A DNA stretch of 64,000 bases. Origin: Beta vulgaris subsp. vulgaris (lineage: Eukaryota > Streptophyta > Magnoliopsida > Caryophyllales > Amaranthaceae). The first letter of the stretch is position 1. The number at the start of each line of letters is the position of its first letter. A model generated the notes under the pieces. The model was not told the origin of the DNA. It saw only the letters and a list, made by a program, of their open reading frames with translations, and did not search any database. A program made the translations under genes and the position numbers. Below, in pieces: positions 10,979 to 22,937 of this stretch. The stretch spans positions 65,458,032 to 65,522,031 of the forward strand of contig NC_079205.1 in the NCBI RefSeq assembly GCF_026745355.1, given 5' to 3'.

Positions 10979-13864
10979 GTAATTATTATTCTAGCTCTTT
11001 TCCTCTTTAATTTTAGTATATAGTTTAAGATTTAGTAGTCATTTGTTGCGTAACATGTTCATATATATGATCATTTGATATTATGATATACAAATGATGA
11101 TAAACATGTACATCATATACTCCTCCCGTTTAAGATTTGTTTGACGATCGTAGTTTTTATGAAGAAAATTTTTGTTTGATTCAATTTATGTATTTGTTTG
11201 ATTCGATTGCTTATGTAGATGTCGTATGACTTTTTATTAATGAATTAATTTTACTAATCAAAAAAAAATATATACTCCTCCCGTTTCATAATATATGAAA
11301 CACTTATTATAGAATGTTTAGTGAAACATATCTTCAATGCAAAAAAAAAGTGACAAAACGACAAAGAAAATGACGAAACGACAAGAGTACTCGTGACTTT
11401 TGGACTTTTAAAAGTGATGTTTATTAATTTTTGTGCCCAATTCCTATGGAATAGAGGAAATGTATTTTTTTAGTTACTATATGATTTGTAGTTTCTTTTA
11501 TATTGTATGATTTGTAGTTTAAATCCATCATCTTTTGATCTTGATGTTTATTGTCATTATTTGAAGTTTGGATCCTTTATAGATTCTTTTTCATTCTTTT
11601 TCTTGATATTGATATTGGATTCTCTTTTTAAAAAACAAATGGAAAAGAAGAATTTTCCATGCTTAATTATGTCAAAGAAAAAAAAATTAATTCTCCACTC
11701 TACATGAAATGTTAAGAATTATGTATGTTATTTCCTGGTTTTTATCGATTTTACATAAATTAGTTGTTCATGTTTAGGAAGTGGAGATTCATATCTGGAA
11801 TCATTCATCTAAGTTACCCAATGAAGTGGAAGGTGGGAATGATCGTAAAATAATAGATTATGCCTTTTTTTTTTTCCACAAAAGCTAATGATGGTGATAT
11901 CTGATCTCTTGTAATTGATTATGATTTTCTTAAGACTTCTCTTAATTTTTTTAAAAAAATTTATTAAAAAAGACGGTCTAATTTTAATTTAAAAGTAAAC
12001 CTAATAACTAAATGAATTAAACTAGTCATTGAAAGAAATTAACGTAGTCACTATTGGGCTAATTCTCTTTTTAATATTGGGCTTACCATTGCCTAATTTT
12101 AATTTAAAATTAGGCGGTCTCTTACCAGACAAACTTATTTTTTTATTTTGATTCATGTGATAAGAAGTTACGTAGGAGTTGTATATGATCAGTGTAAGGT
12201 TTTTGAACCATGCACCTAGTGTATACATTTAGCTGTTTGTTTTTAGCTTTATTCAACAAAATTGGTAAATATGACATTGATAATTAAAAATATCATTCTC
12301 ATAATAAGAATTACTCGATATCAAATGTTTTCCATATATACTATTATAAGATTGTTAATTATTATATGACATATATATCTAATAGAACCCAAATCCTTGA
12401 GCGAATATTTTTTTCAAATAAATAAGAAGAAATCATCTAGGTTATCCTTGTATAGGATCTCCACTAATACCCGTACTCCACTAACGCCTTCCAAACCCTC
12501 CTAAATCTCAAGCAAATAATTAGGATAGAATTCTAAAAGTTAAATTCTAGACTTCATTAAGATAAATAGAAAAACTCGCCACTTGAACAAAACCAATCCC
12601 TTAATTCTGAGTTCATCTACATATACTTAGACACTACAGTATGTTGACTTTTGAGTAATGAAACTACTATATTATTCTTTATCTTTTTAAAGAAAACCTT
12701 GCTTTAGTAATTGGACAACTAACTTTATAATTAAATAAGAAGTGGCTGTTTTGCGTGAAGGAAATTTATAATCTAAGTCTTTTACCAATGTCCAATTACC
12801 ATATATGTATAGCGAAGAAAAGAAACACATGCATTAACTATATTGAGATATTTAGGTTGGTAAAACGGAACAAATTTGAGTCATTTATGATCTATCTTAT
12901 ACTTCTAGTATTATAGCGAGGGAGTAGAGTAGGGGAAAGTAGCTTATTTTGTTAGTCCGAGTCTCTCTCCAAGTTCTTGGTACATACGTCTCTCATTTAC
13001 TTTAAACAATGACAACATTATAATATTATTTGGTCGAGTAGTTTAGTTTGTATTTCTTTAGGATGGGGATTTTGCCGATTTTCTCTTACCATTCCTCCTA
13101 CTACTAAGGAGCCTTGCCTGCAAACTCTAGCTGAGTTGACCTGTGCGAGATTCCGATCCGATTAGGACATCTTTTCCTTACCTTAAAAAAAATAATACTA
13201 CTTTGATTTTGTGGCGTTCTAATTATAATGCTATACAGTTTACTAATTCTGTAATTTGTTTGTTTGGTGATACTTAGGTTAATACCTAAATGCTCCAAAT
13301 ACTTTCTTTTTTGATATATGATTCACTCTATTCATATCAGTAAGATCATTGTGTTTGCCTTGCACTGAGGCTGACATATATATAATATAATGGTGCATGT
13401 CATACGTGCATACAGGGATGTACAATAGAATATGCACAATATTCCTGGTACTGGCCTACTGGGTGTGAAATAAATGTTAATGTAAATTGGTGTTGGTACT
13501 TATGGAACAATTAACATTGATGTGTCTGGTCAAACATGATGATAGTTGTTCTGGTCTATATGAAATTCTTCGATATAAAATACAATCTTTTTAGTTTGTC
13601 TTTTGTGTAATGTGTTGCACGCTTAAATGATGATATGAAATTTTAAGTTAATTACATTGCGCATTAAAATTTGAACGGAATTCTTATGATATACTTGGTA
13701 ATTTGTGTGATTGGAGTCAAGCTATATGTCACCAATGAATAATGTATGTTAATTTATCGATTCTTGTAAGATTTAGCTGTGGTTCCACCACTATATATTA
13801 GTTCAATTGTAGATTGTTGAAAAACAAGACCTCTTATGATATTTCTATGCTTAATTTCAAGCAG
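10979..13864 (+). other. Probable 5'UTR intron of FAD2
   Basis: A donor GTAATT at 10979 and an acceptor TTTCAAGCAG ending at 13864 would remove 2.9 kb. The 3' junction would be 27 bp before the start codon. A long leader intron is a known feature of plant FAD2 genes and often raises expression. The stretch holds a MITE copy (11970-12123), solitary Stowaway-like ends (CTCCTCCCGTTT near 11117 and 11277) and no credible ORF. The exact donor is uncertain. Confidence 0.5.
11970..12123 (-). mobile_element. Short TIR element, copy 2, inverted
   Basis: It runs from AGACGGTCTAATTTTAAT to ATTAGGCGGTCTCTT, so its own ends are inverted repeats of about 17 bp. The interior is the reverse complement of the copy at 9854-10005, with high identity over about 150 bp. 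The two copies thus flank the presumed FAD2 promoter in opposite orientation. Confidence 0.7.
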
Positions 13865-13891
13865 TTGAAACAAGTCGGAGATCAGCCAGCA

Positions 13892-15052
13892 ATGGGTGCC
13901 GGTGGGAGAAGTAATATCGCGAGCATAAAACCGCGAGGAGGAGGAGGAGGAAGAGTCACCATTCGCCGGGCTCCTAACTCGAAACCACCCTTCACCTTAA
14001 GTGCACTCAAGCAAGCCATCCCACCACATTGTTTCCAACGGTCCCTCTTGAAATCTTTCATCTATCTAATCTATGACCTTACACTAGCATCTGTCTTTTA
14101 CTTTAGTGCCACTTACATCATTCCAACTTTAGCTTATCCTCTCCCTTTGTTGGCTTGGCCCATATATTGGGCCTTGCAAGGCTGCATTCTCACAGGTGTT
14201 TGGGTCATAGCCCATGAATGTGGCCATCATGCATTTAGTGACTACCAACGAGTCGATGATACTGTGGGCCTAATACTTCATTCCTTCCTTTTGGTCCCAT
14301 ACTTCTCTTGGAAGTATAGCCACCGTCGCCATCACTCTAACACCGGGTCGTTGGACAGGGATGAGGTGTTTGTGCCCAAGCCCAAGTCCAAAATATCATG
14401 GTATTCTAAGTACTTGAATACACCACTGGGCCGTTTGGGCTCCCTTATAGTCACACTCATGTTGGGTTGGCCATTGTATTTACTCTTTAATGCATCGGGC
14501 CGCCCTTATGACCGCTTTGCTTGCCATTATGACCCAAATGGGCCTATTTTCTCGAGCCGAGAGAGGGCTCAAGTTATGGTATCTGATTTGGGTTTAATAG
14601 GGGTACTATTTCTCTTATACAAGGTTGCTATGGCTAAAGGTCTAGCTTGGTTGATTTGCATTTACGGGGTTCCACTTTTGGTCGTAAATGGCTTCCTCGT
14701 AACCATAACATACCTCCAACATACTCACCCGTCATTACCCCACTACGACTCGTCCGAATGGGATTGGCTAAAGGGGGCTTTGGCCACTATGGACCGCGAT
14801 TATGGGGTGATTAACAAGGTGTTTCATAACATAACAGATACTCATGTTGCTCATCATTTGTTCTCTACTATGCCTCATTACCATGCAATGGAAGCAACTA
14901 AGGCAATCAAGCCTATTCTTGGGGAATATTACCAGTTTGATGGTTTGCCATTTTACAAGGCGCTATGGAGAGAGGCTAAGGAATGTTTGTACGTTGAGCC
15001 AGACGAAGATTCGCACGAAAAAGGCGTCTTTTGGTACAAAAATCAATTCTAA
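13892..15052 (+). CDS. FAD2: Microsomal oleate delta-12 (omega-6) desaturase
   Basis: Converts oleate to linoleate on phosphatidylcholine in the ER membrane, using cytochrome b5 as electron donor. The protein is 386 aa, against 380-387 usual for FAD2. The start MGAGGR is the conserved FAD2 N-terminus, so I reject an in-frame ATG 78 nt earlier. The three di-iron histidine boxes are intact: HECGHH (108-113), HRRHH (144-148) and HVAHH (318-322). Hydrophobic segments lie near 56-100, 182-200 and 232-275. There is no chloroplast transit peptide, which separates it from FAD6. The coding region has no intron, as in other FAD2 genes. The N-terminal region at residues 7-30 is glycine- and arginine-rich and looks divergent. 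HECGHH argues for a desaturase; it does not exclude a FAD2-like conjugase or acetylenase without enzyme data. Confidence 0.95.
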   Translation: MGAGGRSNIASIKPRGGGGGRVTIRRAPNSKPPFTLSALKQAIPPHCFQRSLLKSFIYLIYDLTLASVFYFSATYIIPTLAYPLPLLAWPIYWALQGCILTGVWVIAHECGHHAFSDYQRVDDTVGLILHSFLLVPYFSWKYSHRRHHSNTGSLDRDEVFVPKPKSKISWYSKYLNTPLGRLGSLIVTLMLGWPLYLLFNASGRPYDRFACHYDPNGPIFSSRERAQVMVSDLGLIGVLFLLYKVAMAKGLAWLICIYGVPLLVVNGFLVTITYLQHTHPSLPHYDSSEWDWLKGALATMDRDYGVINKVFHNITDTHVAHHLFSTMPHYHAMEATKAIKPILGEYYQFDGLPFYKALWREAKECLYVEPDEDSHEKGVFWYKNQF

Positions 15053-16565
15053 TAGTTGAAGGTTTTGTACTGTTTAAGTAGTAGTTCCCAAGAAATTACA
15101 TAATTGTAGTGATTAATATGTTTTACTCGTGCTATTGATGAGATACCCAAAGTATTTCTGTGTATGTTTGTTTCAAGCACTAAAACCGTTGTATGAAAAT
15201 ATGAAGTAACCACTATGATCTCACTATTCTAAGTGAAAACTCTTTGCGTTGTTCGTCTCTTTTTATTTACTATTGGCAGAAAAATGTCTATTATTATTGT
15301 AACATGTGAATATCCAATGTATGAAGTTGAATTTCAATACCATGGCAAAACTTACTCAAATATTGAACTCTAACATTGAACCAAAAACATCATAAAGGAA
15401 ATTATGGTTACACATTTCATAAGCAAAGAATCAAAATTGTGTTCTGTATACCTGTGAAAACTTGACCTAACAACTACAAGAAAAAACCCACAAAATCTAA
15501 GTAAACGTTTTGAAAAACTACCTAAAGAATGGAATAGATGCGGAAATTAAGATTGGTTCACTTGAACTCGACCTGATCAGTCCATGTGATACATCTAGTT
15601 TAGTCTTACAAACTAAAGATAGATGCAAATTTATTCAAGTCTTGCAAGCAAAAACTCCAAAACAACCATATTAAAGTCTCAATCGACTGCTCTTCACCAT
15701 CAATAACATCAAACCAAATGCTATCACCACTAGAGGCCAAATCTGCTCGAAAAAGTATTATCACAATAATAGCTATAATGCCCCCGTTTTCTTCAGCCTT
15801 CAGCACCTGAGCATAAACAGCAGAGTTATGAGCCTAAGCACCCCAAGCAATGGAAAAACACAAAAGTATTAAAATTTCATCATGTGCTATGAAAGAACAA
15901 GCAGATTCATGACATATCTCACTTCATATAAGAAGCGGTTGTGATTTAGGTTCATCATTTGTGAAAAAGTTCTTATTAGATATCCATACTTCACATAAAA
16001 CTCCATCAAGGCAGCCAAGAAAGTGGCGGCCCATTTATCGAAATTCTACCACCTTGCAGGCTGCAATAACTTCAGGAAATCAGGAAATCAGATAGAAAGA
16101 AAGATTCAAAGGTTTCGCAAGGAACCTAAGAGCATATGACATGCAGGTAGATGGGAAGAGTAGTGCTTAGCCCGCACCCAGAACTCCAAACCCTGTTCGG
16201 CTGTTCGAGTCTCATCCTCTCATTGAAGTAGGTTTCACCATACCATCAAAGAAGGAGAGAGACCAATACAAGTATACATAACTCAGCATATGGGGAAACC
16301 TATCTAGATTACAATTCTAAGAACAAATATATCCTAAATATATTATATTCTATCAGAGAAGATACTGAAAAGAATAACAACAAAATCACTCACAAATCTC
16401 TTTGGATAGGCCACACCTTTTTCTTTTCTATTATTTATTTTTCGGATCTAACTCCTGTGGCCCTCCACGACAGGCAAAAGCTAAACTTCAAAAACGAAAG
16501 CGGTTAAACGACAAATTACCATACCCTCGTATATCAGGATCCAAAGCACAAACAAAGGCTGGTTC
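15053..16565. other. Convergent intergenic stretch between FAD2 and a C2H2 gene
   Basis: This holds the likely FAD2 3'UTR (to about 15200) and, from the other side, the 3'UTR of the minus-strand C2H2 gene. No other gene is supported. The 66-codon minus-strand ORF at 15606-15806 has no recognisable motif. Confidence 0.5.
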
Positions 16566-17573
16566 TCAAATACGTGGTTGCTTAGACACTAGGGTCTGCT
16601 TCAACTTCTTCTTCTTGGCATGGTAACTCATATGCCCACCCAAGGCATTGCCAGTGCTGAATGACATGTTACATAGTCTGCATTGATGGGAATTACTCTT
16701 CTTAGATTGTTCCTCTCCTTTATCTCCTCCTTCAGGTATTTTTCGCTTCAGCAAAGTATTGGCCGGATGAAAATCGGCCCCACCAGCATGAGGCTGTGAT
16801 ACGATAGTCTGCAACCCACCAGCATTTTGCTTGTTTGGCTCATGAAAGTACTCAGTAGGTGCAGCAGCTTGGTAGAACCTGTGCCACAAAGCATCAATAT
16901 TAGTTGCATTACCATTAAACGAATTAGCCCCAGTATTGTCATCGGGTTGCAGAACTGTTTCATTCCTAAAGGAAGACCAACGATTGATGTCTGGCCATGG
17001 TTGGTTATTGAAACTACCAGAAAAATGTTTTGTACTAACGTCTAAATTATTTGTATCATGGACAACAGCTTGTTTGCTAGGATATTGGCTACTTGAATGA
17101 AACAAGCAACTACTAAGTGGCCTGCATTGATCCAGATTTGATGGGGTTTGAGATATCATTTCACTTGGAGAAAAAGCCAAGTGAGGAAAACTATGAACTT
17201 GGCCTGTCTGATCCAAAGGATGGTTACTTTTAGGGCTGTTCAGTGAAGCAAAAGAATAGCAGGATGAAGAATTTTTCACAGAGGAATGACAGCTAAAAGT
17301 TTGAAGACTTGAATGTGAGAGGCAATGATTAGATGAGAAATAGTTGTCAGTTTCGTATATTGAAACCCTACTTGGCTCGAGAGAAAATCTAGAAGGAGGA
17401 TTTTGAAAGATTGAGGCATTGCTCAAGCAAGATTCCGCAATAAAATCATGACACGGTATATTTGAGTTGAAAAGGAATAGTGGATCGTTAATGTTTGAAG
17501 TCGTTAGCCAATTAGCAACACCTTCTAGAGGTAATTGTGTATTGGAAAAGAAAGGCATTGGTAGAAGCAGCAC
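16566..17573 (-). CDS. Single C2H2 zinc finger protein
   Basis: An intronless 335-aa protein. One C2H2 finger lies near the C-terminus: C298-x2-C301-x12-H314-x3-H318, with the helix ALGGHMSYH. This is a variant of the plant QALGGH motif with N in place of Q. Basic KKKKLK follows at 320-325 and KRKIPEGGDKGEEQSKK precedes the finger, giving likely nuclear signals. The rest is Ser/Asn/Pro/His-rich and probably disordered. It is probably a nuclear DNA-binding regulator, but its target is unknown. The first ATG (MLLLPMPFF) is used; an in-frame ATG five codons later is also possible. Upstream or 3'UTR introns cannot be excluded. Confidence 0.8.
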   Translation of the reverse strand: MLLLPMPFFSNTQLPLEGVANWLTTSNINDPLFLFNSNIPCHDFIAESCLSNASIFQNPPSRFSLEPSRVSIYETDNYFSSNHCLSHSSLQTFSCHSSVKNSSSCYSFASLNSPKSNHPLDQTGQVHSFPHLAFSPSEMISQTPSNLDQCRPLSSCLFHSSSQYPSKQAVVHDTNNLDVSTKHFSGSFNNQPWPDINRWSSFRNETVLQPDDNTGANSFNGNATNIDALWHRFYQAAAPTEYFHEPNKQNAGGLQTIVSQPHAGGADFHPANTLLKRKIPEGGDKGEEQSKKSNSHQCRLCNMSFSTGNALGGHMSYHAKKKKLKQTLVSKQPRI

Positions 17574-17816
17574 GACAAAGAAATGAGTATAATCTTTAGA
17601 TTCTTTGAACTGGAATTATGAGGTTCTTGAGAAGGAACAGAGCTGCTACGGAAGCTTAAATAGTATCACAAGCTTATGTACACAACAATAAAACAAGCAG
17701 AAGAAACAAAAAAGGAAAACGGAATAGTAACCACTTTCCAAACAAGGATATTTTAATTCAAGAGAGAATTAAGCAATGTACTAATAGAATGGCCTTCTGA
17801 ACAAAAAAAAGACATT

Positions 17817-18109
17817 GGCCCTGTTTGGTAAATAGAGGATTAGGCATATAATAGAGATTTTGACTAATTTTGGAGGATTCACCACTCAAATCCTCTAATG
17901 TTGTAGTTTGAGAAACAGAGGACTGGAAGAGTAGTTTGGACCCAAAATTCTACTTTTAAAATGGTTGATAGGAGCAGCTTTTTGGGTGGAGAGGATTGGG
18001 AATATTGAAGTGAAATGCTAATTATGCTATGATACAATCAGCTATGAGCTCTAACCAAAACACTTTTGCACTGAAAGCTAATACAATCGGCTAATTGCCA
18101 AACATGGAC
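17817..18109. mobile_element. Probable hAT-like MITE remnant
   Basis: The left end GGCCCTGTTTGGTAAAT and the inverted right end GTCCATGTTTGGCAATTAG resemble each other and common plant hAT MITE termini. The length is 293 bp. No clear 8-bp target duplication remains, so the boundaries are approximate. Confidence 0.45.
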
Positions 18110-18470
18110 ATAAATTGAATTTGACTACGTACGATGCATCTAAAAAAAAGGTTTTATTAACTTTCCTTCTAATGCCTAAATAGAGGATCCCCTATGATAA
18201 ATGCTTCCTTATAAGGGAGAGGAAACGGTTGGCATTCCGAGAGTTGAAAATAATGCATTGAGCAAACTTCTAATTTATAAAGACAATATATTGCACGTCT
18301 TATTAAAACTAGCATGTCCAAAATATATAACTCAGCAAATAACCACAAAGCATAAAAAAGAAAGTCAATTTCAATTGTATTTATTGGTTTACACCATAAC
18401 AAATGCATTGACAAATCACATGGGCAGGATTCTTACCAGGACTTCCTTCACAGAATGCACTTAAAATTAA

Positions 18471-18607
18471 GGCCCTATTCTTTTGGACTCAATTGATGGA
18501 AGTTCAGTTCAGTTACATACTCAATTCAGATAAATCCAGTTTAGTTCAGTTCAGTTCAGCTAGTTTCTTCTCACAGTTTCAGTTCACTTTCGTCCAAAAA
18601 ATAGGGC
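18471..18607. mobile_element. Short TIR element with AGTTCAGTTCAG repeats
   Basis: The left end GGCCCTATTCTTTTGGAC pairs with the inverted right end AGCCCTATTTTTTGGAC. ATTAA is found on both flanks. The interior contains tandem AGTTCAGTTC units similar to those in the 1000-1976 element. At 137 bp it is a non-autonomous MITE; the family is not identified. Confidence 0.6.
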
Positions 18608-20010
18608 TATTAAAGGTATGTGGAAGTTAGAATTGAAGGCTAAGCTAGGAATTCTAGTTGAAAAGTTCAATGAAAGAAGCAATGGTATGCTTGTCCGACT
18701 AAATCTAATGCTAATGTTATTCGTCTAAAAAGCATCTAGCTGATCTTTACGACAACTATATAATTAACGAAACTGTAATCATGTTAGACATGCATTGTAA
18801 TGATATGAAATTCCATCTGAAATTCTGAATTATAGACATTTGTCTTTCCAATATTTATATAAATAGTGGCATTATGCGTCAACCTGATATAATTTATAAC
18901 CTACCATTTTCAGAATCAGATTTCACCAGAATCATCTCATTTTCCTATCGTGAGGGAGCAACAATAATTCTGATTTTCCATAGACATATAAACTCACCAC
19001 TTTGAGAGAAAAAATGAAACCAGCCTCCCTGTTTGAAGTACATGTTATGAGATGCAAGAAACAATTAGTAGTGTCTTATAGGTCAAAAAAATACTACTTT
19101 TCTTGATGCATGAGCACAAGTAAACAAGTTTGATGACAAACGAGGAAAAAGTAAAGTGCATAATAGTTTTCTGACAAGAACAAAGTAAGTAACAGCTAGA
19201 GATCTTCAGCGTTTTACCAGTCTTGTCAAATCATCCATCTTAATCACATTATAAATCATAATCATATATGAAACATTAAGCTATGACTATCATATGCACT
19301 TTTAGTTAAAGGATAACAGATTATCAATATGAACCATGATGCACATACGCTCAGTGTACATTGAATATTTTGTCCCGTGCAACCAGTGTCAACTTGCATG
19401 AGTTTCCAAATAGTAAAAACTCGTTGTATAAATTAACAATATTGTTATCAAAATTCCATGTGAAATTGCTTCATTTGACTAACAACTAGTAATTTAGGGG
19501 GTAGTGGAGGCAAATCACATTGAAAATTGTCCTTCACACTTGACAGCATAAGATCTGGCAGGATACCTTGCCTAAAATGTATTATAACAGTCAACAGACA
19601 ATGGAGATAAAAGGCTTCAAAATTCTTACGTTATGTGTGAAACAAATGCAAAAAAGGAACAAAACCCAAATTAGTTAAACACTAATATGGTAGTAAATTT
19701 CCTGGTGCATATAGTTTCAATGAATTTGGGTACAATTATTATTATTACTTAAAATTCCCCTCAAAAAAAAAAATTATTATTACTTAAAATTAAGAACATA
19801 AACCTCAGACTAGGTTTCTGAAAATAAAAGTAACTTTGGTAACCAAGAAAGATGTTATGCAGAGAATCCACTCCACCAATCGTACACCAGGTTGCATGGT
19901 ACACCCATGGCTATATTACCGCTCGTTCGCTCGTTTGGAACTCTGCTTATTTGCTTGTTTAAATCCCCCTCCAAATGAGCAAAAGAACAGCCGTGAGCAT
20001 AGAAAAAAAT
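18608..20010. other. Intergenic stretch, nothing recognised
   Basis: AT-rich sequence between the two divergent C2H2 genes. A short direct repeat TTATTATTACTTAAAATT occurs twice near 19735-19792. No protein-like ORF or RNA gene was found. Confidence 0.4.
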
Positions 20011-20440
20011 TGCGGATGCGGTCGCAATCGCGGTAACGCTTGTGTTGTCGTGAAAGCGGCTCGTAACGATGAATGAAACAGATCGCGGCAGATGCGGCGT
20101 GAATTTTTTTCCAAAAAAATTAACATTAATATGTTCTAACCTTATTTGCATTGTTTTAGTTTATGAAAGCATCATTACAGCATAGCATAATCAAATCTAT
20201 CAGATTATCATGTTTCATTAGTTACATAACTGATTCATAAAATATTTTTGGCCAACGTATAAAAAGAACGAATGTAACGGGGATAAAAATGTTCTGACGC
20301 GGCGAGTTTGCGTTACGAGTTTGTGTTACAGAACGGACAACGCGGCAAAAAGTATGTGATTTTTATTATGGCGTTCCTTAACGAGATTTTGAGAAACGGC
20401 ACGTCCAGAATCCGTTACATATCGTCCATGGCCGTGAATG
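20011..20440 (+). repeat. CpG-rich palindrome-rich repeat, copy 1
   Basis: A roughly 430-bp block of CG-dense motifs (GCGGCGTGAATTTTTT, GATGTAACGGGGATAAAA, GCGTTACG, GAACGGACAACGCGGC, TGGCGTTCC) lies in otherwise AT-rich DNA. A second copy in the same order and orientation is at 40891-41302, inside a callose synthase intron. It contains many short CGTTACG/CGTAACG self-complementary words. No coding function is visible. Confidence 0.75.
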
Positions 20441-20812
20441 TGCCATTTTCGAGGTACATCCGAGTGTATAATAGAATGGAGACGTAATGAGAACTAAATC
20501 ACAGCATTAGCGACAACAATATTGTGATCTTCTCATATGGTTCTGAACTTTTGCTAAACTTTCCTTTACATAATACGAACGGAATCACGATCTGCCACTT
20601 TAAAAACATATCTCTAACGATCTTCAAAATGTGAAAACTCAGCAATGCATTGAATGTCTTCACATATGGTCAATGGGTAGATTACCCCATTATCAAAGAA
20701 GAACTGCAGAATGCCCTTTAATAAAAAAAAAAAAAACAAGGGTCATTATCCACCAACTTTGGATATCTCCGTGAAATTTATGTCCGAAGGTGTGATGCTG
20801 AGTTCAGACATC

Positions 20813-20819
20813 TATAAAG
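20813..20819 (+). promoter_or_regulatory. TATA box of the plus-strand C2H2 gene
   Basis: TATAAAG lies about 105 bp before the start codon at 20921, leaving room for a leader of about 75 nt. It is the only good TATA match in the near upstream region. Confidence 0.5.
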
Positions 20820-20920
20820 AGGGCCTTTGCACTTCTTGTTACACCGACAATTGACCATTGCGCTCAACAAACTCATTCAAACTCTATTAGTTTTGCATAC
20901 ACCTTCTCTTCTTCAGCCCC

Positions 20921-22366
20921 ATGCAAAATCCCCACAACCACCCTAGCCTCTATGGCCACAGTGTCTATGGCACAACAGTAGCTCTGACATCCTCTGATGG
21001 TCTGATTCATTCAGAAGAGGATACTTATGGCAATAGTCAAAGTGCCATTGATGCTAGTCTCTCCTTTAACTTACCTAGCACCTTCCCTCCTCAAAATCAG
21101 GCCTTCCCTGTATTAGGTCAACTGATTTCCCATCATCAAGTGGATGCGTCTAGGGCTGGGATATTAAAACCTAGTTTACCCTTTGGTCTCGATGCACATA
21201 GCACATCTGCTTCCTACCCAATACGGCCTCAAAACACTGTAAACATAAACATCATCATGGGAAGCAATTCTTCAATCAATATCAACCTTCTCAGCACCAA
21301 GCCCCCTTCTCATTTGGGTAGACAAAATCCCTTTGCAAATTCATCAAGTACTCCCCCACTTAGGAACCATGTCTACGATCCCGCATCTTTAAATCTCCAG
21401 CAGCCATATGTAAACCAAGTTTCAAACCAAGGACCCATACCAAATAGGATACCAGAAACGAAAATGAACCCTCAGTTCACTAGATATCATTCGCAACACA
21501 CTTCTCCCATAGCTGCTACAGTTGGAAAGACTCCGAGTTCCTGTGTTACAGACTATGAGCAAAAGATTCCTACTGCTATTCCATGCCTGGGACAAAACAC
21601 AGTCAAAATATCACCCCATCAAGGGGGATCATCCCAACCGTGCCAAAGAATTCCGAGTCAAAATCGCACTATCTCTCATAGTAAGATGGGTTTGTCTTTT
21701 TTAAAACAGTCATATAAATATCTCCCTGGTGAGAAGCACAACCGTCTTCCTGCTCTTCCAAGTTCAACGCTGAACCTAAGAAAGCACGTTGTGGTCCCTG
21801 ATGGTGAAAATGGCACATTCCATAATATATCAATTCATCCTCAACCACATCTTCCAACCTCTCCTGAAAGTCACCCTGCATCAGAGCAAATAACTAAGCA
21901 AGCTCCTGAACCTATTTTCAACTGTATTCCCTTCCCCCAGAGAGAACCACTTCAACCTCTTTCAGAAGTGACGCCTCGAAATGACAACAAAACTACAAAA
22001 ATTGAAGTTGATCCTCAAGCAAGAAGACGTCGTCTTTCATCTATGAGGCACAAGAGTCATCCCTACCAAAAGTATGGTCCATATACTTGCCCTCAGTGTC
22101 ATGTCGTTTTCGAGAGTGGACATCGCTTTGCAGCACACGTCAAGACTCATTACAAAGATGAGACTCCCTTTGAGAGGAAGAAACGGCGTGAACGTAAGAT
22201 TAAGAACAGGGATCTGCACATTGCAGAGTCCACCAATGGTATGACAGTAATGCATGGGTCTCTAGAGGACGAGCCACTATTTGCAGCATACATTACTGAT
22301 GGAAAGGCCAATGAATCCAATCAGAGAGAAGATTTTGCCTATCTGAGTATCAAGAAGGAGGTTTAG
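20921..22366 (+). CDS. Single C2H2 zinc finger protein with basic tail
   Basis: An intronless 481-aa protein. A single C2H2 finger is placed late in the chain: C390-x2-C393-x12-H406-x3-H410 (YTCPQCHVVFESGHRFAAHVKTH). Its helix lacks the plant QALGGH motif. Basic clusters flank it: ARRRRLSSMRHK (about 367-378) and RKKRRERKIKNR (419-430), both likely nuclear localisation signals. Residues 1-360 are rich in Ser, Pro, Asn, Gln and His and look disordered. It is probably a transcriptional regulator; I do not recognise an orthologue or a target. The upstream TATA box and the context of the first ATG support this start. ORFs at 21522, 21669 and 22037 are shadows. Confidence 0.82.
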   Translation: MQNPHNHPSLYGHSVYGTTVALTSSDGLIHSEEDTYGNSQSAIDASLSFNLPSTFPPQNQAFPVLGQLISHHQVDASRAGILKPSLPFGLDAHSTSASYPIRPQNTVNINIIMGSNSSININLLSTKPPSHLGRQNPFANSSSTPPLRNHVYDPASLNLQQPYVNQVSNQGPIPNRIPETKMNPQFTRYHSQHTSPIAATVGKTPSSCVTDYEQKIPTAIPCLGQNTVKISPHQGGSSQPCQRIPSQNRTISHSKMGLSFLKQSYKYLPGEKHNRLPALPSSTLNLRKHVVVPDGENGTFHNISIHPQPHLPTSPESHPASEQITKQAPEPIFNCIPFPQREPLQPLSEVTPRNDNKTTKIEVDPQARRRRLSSMRHKSHPYQKYGPYTCPQCHVVFESGHRFAAHVKTHYKDETPFERKKRRERKIKNRDLHIAESTNGMTVMHGSLEDEPLFAAYITDGKANESNQREDFAYLSIKKEV

Positions 22367-22937
22367 ATGATTCTATTTATATTGTGTAGCAACTTAGATT
22401 TGCAGCGCTATCAATAACTGTTGTTTTAATTGTTTGATCAATCCATTTAAGGATCTGTTTCCTTTCTAAGTGAGTGTAGACTTCTTAAATTGTGAACTAT
22501 CACCAAAGACCGAAGAATATGACACAAATATTCTCCGGATGGTGGGTCCTACATTGCAAGATCTTTTAGACGACAAAAAATATTTCACTCCCATGATCAA
22601 CATGTTATTTATTTTATACTTCAAGGGAGATTAACCAGATATGTCACTATCAAATGTTAACAGTCTCAACTACATACTGAAACACACAAGTAGATCAATT
22701 AGAAAACATACTCTTTTAGATGTTAACATTACTCCTCGGCATCATATATCTTTGATATCCTGGCATCACCATCAGAAGTCATCCAAAATATATCTGGCTT
22801 CATCAGTACGGTGTGATTCTGGGTTTAACTGCAATTTCATTACCCACACTTATGTTAGTAGAAGTGGTTATACAAATTGCAACAAAATATTAAGCATCAG
22901 ACACAACACAAAGAATCTAGTAATGTAGTGACACTAA

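Noticed and set aside
13814..13891. Upstream in-frame ATG extending FAD2 by 26 residues
   Set aside because: FAD2 proteins start MGAGGR, and a good 3' splice site (GCAG at 13861-13864) lies within the extension.
22641..22928. 95-codon plus-strand ORF
   Set aside because: No protein-like features, and it abuts the minus-strand PPR pseudogene.
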